Source: Deltaproteobacteria bacterium
Lineage (GTDB): Bacteria > Desulfobacterota > DSM-4660 > Desulfatiglandales > HGW-15
DNA length: 10,832 nt
Reading direction: 5' to 3'
Assembly: GCA_019307805.1 (NCBI GenBank)
Contig: JAFDIX010000051.1
Span: 1-10,832 of the forward strand
Part shown: piece after piece, positions 1-6,027 of the stretch
How positions within the stretch are numbered: the first letter of the stretch is position 1
Layout: each line of letters opens with the position of its first letter
Notes under the pieces: generated by a model
Told to the model about the DNA's origin: nothing
Seen by the model: only the letters and a program-made list of their open reading frames with translations
Databases searched by the model: none
Position numbers and translations under genes: made by a program

Positions 1-1105
1 GGGACTGGGTGCCCCCCATGACCGCAGCAAGGGCCTCCAGGGCAGTCCGAACAATGTTGTTGTAAGGTTGTTGGGCAGTGAGTGAACACCCTGCCGTCTG
101 GGTGTGAAACCGCAACCACCAGGATCGGGGGTCTTGGGCCTTGAAACGCTCTTTCATGATCTTGGCCCACATCCGTCTGGCAGCTCGAAACTTGGCAACT
201 TCCTCAAAAAAATCCATGTGGGAGTTAAAGAAAAAAGAGAACCGGGGTGCAAAATCATCCACATGAAGCCCCCGGTCTATGGCTGCCTCGGTGTAGGCGA
301 TACCATCCGCCAGGGTAGCCAGGGTAAAGGCGAGTTCCTGGACGGCGGTAGAACCGGCCTCCCTGATGTGATAGCCGCTAATGCTGATGGTGTTCCACCG
401 CGGCACGACCTTTGATCCGAATTCCACCGTGTCGGTGATCACCCTGAGTGAGGGTTTGGGCGGACACATGAAGGTCTTCTGTGCAGTGAACTCCTTGAGC
501 ATGTCATTTTGGATCGTCCCACCGATCTTTCCACGGGCAATATTCCGATTCTCCGCCATTGCAATGTACATTCCCCAGACGACCGCAGCCGGTGGGTTGA
601 TGGTCATGGAGGTGGTTATTTGATCAATGGGCAGACCTTCAAAGAGTTCCTCCATATCCCGAAGCGTATCTATGGCCACCCCGCATTTACCGCACTCCCC
701 CCTGGCCTTGGGAGAATCTGAGTCATAACCCATCAAAGTGGGCATATCAAAGGCGGTGGAGAGGCCGGTTTGCCCCGCCTGGACCAGATGGTGAAAACGC
801 TGGTTGGTGTCTTTGGCCGATCCCAATCCTGCGAACATGCGCATGGTCCAGAGCCGGCCTCTGTACATGGAGGGTTGAATTCCCCTGGTGAAGGGGTATT
901 GCCCGGGAAAGGAGATATCTCTTGCATAATCCTGGTTCAGGACATCTAATGGAGAGGCAATGGGCGTAATTTCCCAGTCCGATACCGTGGAAAACCTTTC
1001 AAGCCGTTCCGGCCTTTCGGACAGGGCCTCCCGGAGTTGCTTTCGCCAATGCTCAAATGCCTCTTCGATCTCCTCCATGGATTTTGGGTTGATTATCGAG
1101 GACAT
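1..1105 (-). CDS. Acyl-CoA mutase large subunit, isobutyryl-CoA-mutase-like (C-terminus cut by window edge)
   Basis: This is the N-terminal 368 residues of a coenzyme-B12-dependent acyl-CoA mutase of the methylmalonyl-CoA mutase superfamily; the reading frame runs off the left edge. Visible family motifs are FPGQYPFTRG (66-75), SMYRGRLWTMR (79-89), TIQNDMLKEF (197-206), SGYHIREAG (243-251) and RFHTQTAG (332-339). The catalytic His is His246. Methylmalonyl-CoA mutases carry Tyr89 and Arg207 (Propionibacterium MutB numbering), where Arg holds the substrate carboxylate. Here the equivalents are Phe91 and Gln209. Their spacing (118 residues, and 155 from Phe91 to His246) matches MutB exactly, so the alignment is firm. 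Phe/Gln is the pair described for isobutyryl-CoA mutase, so a non-carboxylated substrate is likely. A start at ATG 1105 is favoured by GGGAGGTG five bases upstream. An in-frame GTG at 1141 with its own GGGAGGA is an alternative. The B12-binding part is not visible and may be a separate gene. Family is certain; substrate is inferred. Confidence 0.93.
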   Translation of the reverse strand, partial: MSSIINPKSMEEIEEAFEHWRKQLREALSERPERLERFSTVSDWEITPIASPLDVLNQDYARDISFPGQYPFTRGIQPSMYRGRLWTMRMFAGLGSAKDTNQRFHHLVQAGQTGLSTAFDMPTLMGYDSDSPKARGECGKCGVAIDTLRDMEELFEGLPIDQITTSMTINPPAAVVWGMYIAMAENRNIARGKIGGTIQNDMLKEFTAQKTFMCPPKPSLRVITDTVEFGSKVVPRWNTISISGYHIREAGSTAVQELAFTLATLADGIAYTEAAIDRGLHVDDFAPRFSFFFNSHMDFFEEVAKFRAARRMWAKIMKERFKAQDPRSWWLRFHTQTAGCSLTAQQPYNNIVRTALEALAAVMGGTQS

Positions 1106-1180
1106 GGGGCACCTCCCTGAAAAAAGGCAATTGGTCCGCACTGTCCTCCCCCGGGCGTTTTAAGGAACGGAGGAGTAATC

Positions 1181-2332
1181 TTACTGCTTTCCGAGTATGG
1201 CGCTGGCTATGGTGTTCTTTTGTATCTCTCGGGTGCCTTCATAGATCTCCATTATCTTTGCGTCCCGGTAGAAACGTTCGACCTCGTTTTCCAGCATATA
1301 CCCATACCCGCCTAACAACTGAATGGCCTCATCGGCGACTTCAACCGCCACGCGGCCGGCATACATCTTAGCCATGGAAGTCAACTTGGGGTCAATATGC
1401 CCCTGATCATAATTCCATCCTGCTTTATAGACAATGAGCCTCGCCGTTTCAATCTTGGTGATCATATCTGCCAGCTTGTGCTGGGTGACTTGAAATTGTG
1501 ACAATTTCTTTCCAAACTGCTTGCGCTCCTTGGTGTAGGCCATGGCACGGTCAAAAGATCCCTGGGCAATCCCCAGGGCCTGGGCCGCGATCTCAACCCT
1601 GCTTTCATCGAAAAACTCGAGGACCTGATAAAAGCCCTTGTTCTCTTCTCCGACAAGGTTGGCTGCAGGCACGCGCACATCATTAAATACGAGCTCGGCC
1701 GTGGATGTCATTTTAATGCCCATCTTATGGCCCACATCCGATGCACTGAACCCTTCAGTTTCTTTCTCAACAATAATGACAGACTGCCCGCGATAGGTGG
1801 GGGTTGCCTCGGGATCTGTTTGACACAAAACAATCACATATTGGCCGATTGTGCCGTTGGTAATAAAGGTCTTTCCCCCATTGATCACATAGTCATTTCC
1901 GTCCTTCACCGCGGACGTATTCATGAAAGTGATATCACTGCCATGGTCCGGTTCTGTAAAACCTCCGCAGGAAATGGCCTCTCCAGAGATCAAGGGGCGC
2001 AGGTATTTCTCTTTTTGTTCATCTGTGCCACATCGGAGAATAATTTCCGAGGCGAAATCAGCAAGGCTCAGGGCAATGCCCAACCCTGAATCCTGACGAC
2101 AAAATGCCTCCACGACCAGGGCATTCTCAAGGATACCGTAGTCCTGTCCGCCCAGTTCCTCGGGAAAATGAAGCCCGATGAAACCCAGTTCACAGGCCTT
2201 CTTCCAAATGTCAAAGGGAAAAGAATGGGCAAGCTCGTGTTCCAGGGCAATGTCCCTGTCGAATTCGCCCTTGGCAAATTCTTCCGCCGCCTTTTGAATG
2301 GCATCCTGCTCATTATTTAATTTAAAGTCCAT
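1181..2332 (-). CDS. Acyl-CoA dehydrogenase (short-chain or branched-chain type)
   Basis: A flavoprotein of 383 residues, the normal length for soluble acyl-CoA dehydrogenases. It removes two hydrogens from the alpha and beta carbons of an acyl-CoA and passes electrons to electron-transfer flavoprotein. The N-terminal helical domain covers about 1-115. The FAD-contacting FTEPDHGSD motif is at 125-133, the beta domain runs to about 225, and the C-terminal helical domain has ERKQFGK (269-275) and GGYGY (341-345). The catalytic base is Glu365 in IYEGT, the position used by short- and medium-chain, butyryl- and isobutyryl-CoA dehydrogenases rather than the isovaleryl/long-chain position. Substrate cannot be read from sequence; butyryl-CoA or isobutyryl-CoA is inferred from the mutase and hydratase next door. 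The start lies 12 bases after the hydratase stop with a weak GGGG ribosome site, suggesting translational coupling. No ETF genes are in view. Confidence 0.95.
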   Translation of the reverse strand: MDFKLNNEQDAIQKAAEEFAKGEFDRDIALEHELAHSFPFDIWKKACELGFIGLHFPEELGGQDYGILENALVVEAFCRQDSGLGIALSLADFASEIILRCGTDEQKEKYLRPLISGEAISCGGFTEPDHGSDITFMNTSAVKDGNDYVINGGKTFITNGTIGQYVIVLCQTDPEATPTYRGQSVIIVEKETEGFSASDVGHKMGIKMTSTAELVFNDVRVPAANLVGEENKGFYQVLEFFDESRVEIAAQALGIAQGSFDRAMAYTKERKQFGKKLSQFQVTQHKLADMITKIETARLIVYKAGWNYDQGHIDPKLTSMAKMYAGRVAVEVADEAIQLLGGYGYMLENEVERFYRDAKIMEIYEGTREIQKNTIASAILGKQ

Positions 2333-2344
2333 TTCAACCCCACA

Positions 2345-3133
2345 TCATGAAAGTCGGCCCTTAAACTCCGGCTTTCTCTTTTCCAGAAATGCCCCCACAC
2401 CTTCATTAAAGTCAGGACTGGATCCACAGACTGCAAAGGCATCCCGCTCCATATAACAACCATCCCTGAGGTCGACATCATAACCCCGATGAATACAGTC
2501 CTTCAGTCCCTTGAGGGCGACCCTTCCCTTAGAGGCGATTGACTTGGCAGTCTTCATGGTCTCTTCCCAGAGCTCTTCTACAGGATAGACCTTATTGACT
2601 ATGCCGATCTCTTTGGCCTCATTGGCGCCGATCAACCCACCCGTCATACAAAGCTCTTTGGCCATGGCCTTACCCACAAAACGGGGGAGTCTCTGGGTTC
2701 CCCCGAATCCGGGGATGGTACCGAGATTAATTTCCGGCTGTCCGAATTTGGCATTTTCCGAGGCATAGATAAAATCACAGCTCATGGCAAGCTCCAGTCC
2801 CCCACCCAGGGCAAAGCCGTTGACACAGGCGATAACCGGAAAGGAAAGGCCTTCGATGCGAAAGAAAAGATCCTGCCCTTTGGATGAAAATTCTCTCAAC
2901 CCAAGGGGTGTAAGTTTTGCCAGATACCCGATGTCCGCCCCTGCAACAAAGGCTTTTTCTCCTTCCCCTGTCAAGACAACGGCCCTGATACTCTCGTCTT
3001 CCTCCATAGCGTTAACGGCGTCGCTTAATTCATCGAGCACGTTTTCAGTGATAGCGTTCAAGGCCTTGGGACGATTGAATCGGATGATCCCAACGCTTCC
3101 CTCTTTTTCAAATATTATATCCTCGTATGCCAT
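2345..3133 (-). CDS. Enoyl-CoA hydratase (crotonase family)
   Basis: A 262-residue crotonase-fold protein that probably adds water to a 2-enoyl-CoA such as crotonyl-CoA to give the 3-hydroxyacyl-CoA. Length matches the family. The first oxyanion-hole segment is FVAGADI (62-68) and the second is ALGGGLELA (108-116). Both glutamates of true hydratases are present: Glu114 in GGGLE and Glu134 in FGQPE, 20 residues apart as Glu144 and Glu164 are in rat hydratase. This argues for hydratase activity rather than a hydrolase, isomerase or decarboxylase of the same fold. The C-terminal helical part with FLEKRKPEFKGR is typical. A strong GGAGGAGG site lies seven bases before the ATG. It follows thiolase B by 27 bases and precedes the dehydrogenase by 12, so the three are almost surely one transcript. 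It is a stand-alone hydratase with no fused 3-hydroxyacyl-CoA dehydrogenase domain. Confidence 0.95.
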   Translation of the reverse strand: MAYEDIIFEKEGSVGIIRFNRPKALNAITENVLDELSDAVNAMEEDESIRAVVLTGEGEKAFVAGADIGYLAKLTPLGLREFSSKGQDLFFRIEGLSFPVIACVNGFALGGGLELAMSCDFIYASENAKFGQPEINLGTIPGFGGTQRLPRFVGKAMAKELCMTGGLIGANEAKEIGIVNKVYPVEELWEETMKTAKSIASKGRVALKGLKDCIHRGYDVDLRDGCYMERDAFAVCGSSPDFNEGVGAFLEKRKPEFKGRLS

Positions 3134-3160
3134 GTGGTCCCTCCTCCGGTCTTGGTCGCC

Positions 3161-4450
3161 CTAAGATATCCTCTCCAGCACCATTGCCATACCCTGCCCG
3201 CCCCCGATACAGAGACCGGCCAAACCCAGGGTGCTTTCACGGCGCAACATCTCTTGCATCAGGGTCAGCACGATCCGGGCCCCTGAGCACCCGATTGGAT
3301 GGCCGATGGAAACCCCGCTCCCAAGGACATTGGTCTTTTCCTCATCGCACTGTAACTCCCTTATGCATGCAATGGCTTGGGCGGCAAAGGCCTCGTTCAG
3401 TTCAATAAGGTCGAAATCATCAATGGTCAGGCTTTCTCGCTCAAAAATTTTACGAGCCGCCGGTACCGGACCGAGCCCCATAAAGGCAGGGTCCACCCCA
3501 CCTGATGAAAATGCCCTGATCTTGACCAGGGGCTTCAAACCCAGTTCCTTGGCCTTTTCCTCGGACATGATGAGCAGGGAGGCTGCGGCATCATTGATCC
3601 CTGAAGCGTTCCCTGCGGTAACGGTTCCATCCTTTTTAAAGGCAGGGCGCAGCTTGGCCATTTTTTCAACACTTGTTTCCATGGGTCTTTCATCCGTATC
3701 GAAAACAAGGGGATCCCCCTTCCTTTGGGGTATCATGACGGGCACGATCTCATCTTTGAAAAAGCCATCCTCTATGGCCTTCATGGCCCTGGCATGGCTG
3801 AGGGCCCCCAGTGTATCCTGCTCTTCCCTGGAAATCCCGTATTTCTCGGCAATGTTTTCCGCCGTGATCCCCATGTGGTAACCGTACAGGATCTCATAGA
3901 GTCCATCAAAGACCATGAGATCCACAAGGTCCACGGCATTCATTCGGGCCCCCCAACGCGCTGCGGGGATGGAATAGGGAATTAGGCTCATATTTTCCAT
4001 CCCACCGGCCAGGATGACATCCGCTGCCCCGCACCCAATGGCCTGGGCACCCAACGCGATTGCCTTCATTCCCGAAGCGCACACCTTGTTGATTGTAAAT
4101 GCACCGGTCTCTTTTGAAATTCCTCCCCGAATCGCTGCCTGCCTGGCAACGTTCTGTCCCTGGCCTGCCCCCACCACGTTTCCCATGATCACTTCATCGA
4201 TCTGGACAGGTTGCAGGGATTCATCATAGTCATATGCCTCCTTCTCGAGTTCAACCATACCCGTACCCTTGAGGCTGTTCGGTTCGTACTTTGTCAGACC
4301 TTCCGTTGCAAAGGGCCTGAGCCCTGCCTTTTTGAGGGTCTCCTTCAATACCAGGGCTCCCAGCTGCACCACCGGGGTCGTCTTCAATGATCCGCCAAAG
4401 GCCCCCACCGGGGTCCTTGCACCGGCCACAATCACCACATCTCTCATCAT
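3161..4450 (-). CDS. Thiolase B (acetyl-CoA C-acyltransferase) with a 35-residue N-terminal-domain insertion
   Basis: A biosynthetic/degradative-type thiolase that cleaves 3-ketoacyl-CoA with CoA, or condenses acyl-CoAs. The catalytic set is complete: nucleophile Cys124 in NKVCASGMKA, NEAF motif, His384 in GHPIGCSGAR, and Cys414 in LCIGGGQG. It has 429 residues, against about 393 for the family. The excess is one block at about 45-79, between the first long helix (ending KKAGL) and the strand QIDEVIMGNV. It is charged and holds GLTKYEP, GMVELEKEAYDYDE and similar segments. Thiolase A lacks it, so the two are not a recent duplication. Start ATG 4450 has AAGGAG five bases upstream; the second ATG three bases on is equally possible. 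It starts 49 bases after thiolase A ends. Chain-length or branch preference cannot be told from sequence; two different thiolases in one operon suggest two different 3-ketoacyl-CoA substrates. Confidence 0.94.
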   Translation of the reverse strand: MMRDVVIVAGARTPVGAFGGSLKTTPVVQLGALVLKETLKKAGLRPFATEGLTKYEPNSLKGTGMVELEKEAYDYDESLQPVQIDEVIMGNVVGAGQGQNVARQAAIRGGISKETGAFTINKVCASGMKAIALGAQAIGCGAADVILAGGMENMSLIPYSIPAARWGARMNAVDLVDLMVFDGLYEILYGYHMGITAENIAEKYGISREEQDTLGALSHARAMKAIEDGFFKDEIVPVMIPQRKGDPLVFDTDERPMETSVEKMAKLRPAFKKDGTVTAGNASGINDAAASLLIMSEEKAKELGLKPLVKIRAFSSGGVDPAFMGLGPVPAARKIFERESLTIDDFDLIELNEAFAAQAIACIRELQCDEEKTNVLGSGVSIGHPIGCSGARIVLTLMQEMLRRESTLGLAGLCIGGGQGMAMVLERIS

Positions 4451-4499
4451 TCAATCTCCTTTTTATATCCTCATTAGAATCCTGTTTCTATTCTGACTG

Positions 4500-5687
4500 C
4501 TACTCGTTGTAGATTATGAGTGTTACAGCCTCTCCTCCACCCAGGCAGAGACTCGCCTCGCCCACTTCCGCCCCCCTGTCCTTCATGGCGTAGATGAGCG
4601 TTGTAAGCACACGTGCACCACTGGCGCCGATGGGATGACCCAGGGCCACGGAACCTCCGTGCACATTCACCCTTTCAGGGTCAATGCCCAACTCTCTGTT
4701 GATTGCCACAGAGGAAGCGCTGAAGGCCTCATTGATCTCATGGAGTTGCACATCCTCCATGGTGAGGCCATCTTTGGCCAGGACCTTGGGAATGGAATAG
4801 ATGGGCGCCATAAGCACATATTTCATATCTATGCCCGAAGCCCCCTGGGCCCCCACCTTGACCATGGGCGTGCAGCCCAGTTCCTTTGCCCGATCCCGGG
4901 ACATAACGACCAGGCACGCTGCCCCGTCGCTGATCTTGGATGCGTTGCCCGGCGTGACCGTACCATCCTTTTTGAAGGCGGGTCTCAGCTTTGCCAGGCC
5001 CTCTGCGCTGGTTTTGGGTGTCTTCAGGGGAATCTCATCCTGTTCAAAGACCAGGGGATCCCCTCTCCTGACAGGTACTTCCAGGGGTAAAATTTCTCCC
5101 TTGAACTTCCCATTTTCCATGGCATTCCAGACCTTCTGGTAGGATGCGAGGGCAAATTCATCCATGTCTTCACGACTCACCCCATATTTTTCAGCCGCCA
5201 GTTCGGCACTCATTCCCATGTGGAAGTCATTGACATGATCCCAGAGTCCGTCGTGCACCATGGCATCCAGCACCTTTCCATTGCCCATGCGGTACCCTGT
5301 CCTCAGTTTCTCCATTATGTAGGGGCAGAGGTTCATGTTCTCCTGCCCTCCGGCCACAATGACGTCTGCATCGCCACACTGTATGGCCTGGGCAGCCAGC
5401 ATGACAGCCTTCAGCCCTGACCCGCAGACCTTGTTGAGAGTAATTGCGCCCACCTCCCACGGCAGCCCGGCCCTTACCATGGTTTGTCTGGCAGGATTCT
5501 GTCCCAACCCATGAGGGAGTACGGACCCCATGATCACTTCATCTACATCTTCCTTTTGAATCCCCGCCCGTTCAATCGCTCCATTGATGACCGCGGCACC
5601 CAGATCCGTTGCAGTGACTCCGCTCAGGGAGCCGGCAAAATCGCCTATGGCCGTTCTGCACGCACTTACAATGACTACATCTCTCAT
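4500..5687 (-). CDS. Thiolase A (acetyl-CoA C-acetyltransferase family), first gene of the acyl-CoA operon
   Basis: A 395-residue thiolase of standard length. Catalytic residues are Cys88 in NKVCGSGLKA, His351 in GHPIGASGAR and Cys381 in LCLGGGEA; the NEAF motif is also present. It would release or join acetyl-CoA at the last step of beta-oxidation, acetoacetyl-CoA being the simplest candidate. Two details differ from typical acetoacetyl-CoA thiolases. The usual GGMESMS-type segment reads GGQENMN (113-119), and the C-terminus ends in IIYNE after the last strand. The frame is open to an ATG at 5729, but I chose ATG 5687. It begins MRDVVIVSACRT, as thiolases do and as thiolase B does after its first Met. 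It also has AAGGAAGGA about seven bases upstream, whereas the extra 14 residues from 5729 are polar and match nothing in the family. A promoter lies about 80 bases upstream. Confidence 0.94.
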   Translation of the reverse strand: MRDVVIVSACRTAIGDFAGSLSGVTATDLGAAVINGAIERAGIQKEDVDEVIMGSVLPHGLGQNPARQTMVRAGLPWEVGAITLNKVCGSGLKAVMLAAQAIQCGDADVIVAGGQENMNLCPYIMEKLRTGYRMGNGKVLDAMVHDGLWDHVNDFHMGMSAELAAEKYGVSREDMDEFALASYQKVWNAMENGKFKGEILPLEVPVRRGDPLVFEQDEIPLKTPKTSAEGLAKLRPAFKKDGTVTPGNASKISDGAACLVVMSRDRAKELGCTPMVKVGAQGASGIDMKYVLMAPIYSIPKVLAKDGLTMEDVQLHEINEAFSASSVAINRELGIDPERVNVHGGSVALGHPIGASGARVLTTLIYAMKDRGAEVGEASLCLGGGEAVTLIIYNE

Positions 5688-5765
5688 GAATTCATCCTTC
5701 CTTGAATGTGATACCCGCTCGGGCTCCATGCTATTGTTTGATTTCTGAAAACCTATAATAGACCG

Positions 5766-5795
5766 ACTATATAAAGAACCCTTTTTTTAAGTCAA
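5766..5795 (-). promoter_or_regulatory. Sigma-70-like promoter for the acyl-CoA operon
   Basis: On the minus strand a -35 box TTGACT (complement of 5790-5795) is followed by an 18-base A/T-rich spacer and a -10 box TATAGT (complement of 5766-5771). Each box matches five of six consensus bases. Transcription would start near 5759, giving a leader of about 70 bases before thiolase A. A TATATA overlapping the -10 at 16-base spacing is an alternative reading. The call is from consensus match and position only. Confidence 0.55.
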
Positions 5796-5942
5796 GATAT
5801 AAAATTCGAGGCCCTATCCTGGAAGCCGATTAGAACCAACACATTGATTTTTATTTAAAATTCAAAATGTTACTGTTAAACGCATCCCATCCCAACGGCA
5901 TCCAAGCCCCAGATTCCGGCTGATCTAAAAACCTGTTTTTCC

Positions 5943-5972
5943 TTGACAGAATTCGCGAGTCCTCGTTAGTTT
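5943..5972 (+). promoter_or_regulatory. Candidate rightward promoter for the aminotransferase
   Basis: A perfect TTGACA -35 box lies at 5943-5948. With an 18-base spacer the best -10 is TAGTTT at 5967-5972, which keeps the first TA and final T but only three of six consensus bases. Transcription would begin near 5979, about 50 bases before the gene. The weak -10 could mean dependence on an activator, or that the true promoter is elsewhere. Confidence 0.35.
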
Positions 5973-5984
5973 ACCCATATGCTG

Positions 5985-5998
5985 TTCAAATATTTGAA
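5985..5998. promoter_or_regulatory. Perfect 14-bp palindrome, possible operator
   Basis: TTCAAATATTTGAA is a perfect inverted repeat with no spacer. It lies just downstream of the candidate rightward promoter and 29 bases before the aminotransferase start. A dimeric repressor bound here would sit at about +6 to +19 of the inferred transcript. The symmetry is seen directly; the operator role is inferred. Confidence 0.35.
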
Positions 5999-6027
5999 GA
6001 TTATACAATGGAGAGGATAAACGCAAT

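Larger units (their letters stand above)
5688..6027. other. Divergent intergenic region
   Basis: These 340 bases separate thiolase A (leftward) from the aminotransferase (rightward) and hold no convincing gene. The region is more AT-rich than the flanking genes. It contains the leftward promoter at 5766-5795, an imperfect 40-base palindrome at 5838-5877, a rightward promoter candidate at 5943-5972, a perfect 14-base palindrome at 5985-5998, and a seven-codon ORF at 6008-6031. Regulation of both transcripts from here is plausible, but no regulator gene is adjacent. Confidence 0.7.

Noticed and set aside
1..1105. Plain methylmalonyl-CoA mutase label for the first gene
   Set aside because: The substrate-defining Tyr and Arg are replaced by Phe91 and Gln209, so the default label would mislead.
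3231..3881. A 216-codon plus-strand frame inside thiolase B
   Set aside because: It is antisense to the catalytic thiolase sequence; its Ser/Pro-rich translation is typical of a complementary-strand shadow.
4451..4499. AGAAT/ATTCT pairing between the two thiolases as a terminator
   Set aside because: It has only five A/T-rich pairs with a nine-base loop and no T-run. The operon continues, so it is not convincing.
5688..5729. Upstream ATG at 5729 as the start of thiolase A
   Set aside because: The 14 added residues are polar and unlike any thiolase N-terminus, while ATG 5687 has a good ribosome site and begins with the family's MRDVVIVSACRT.
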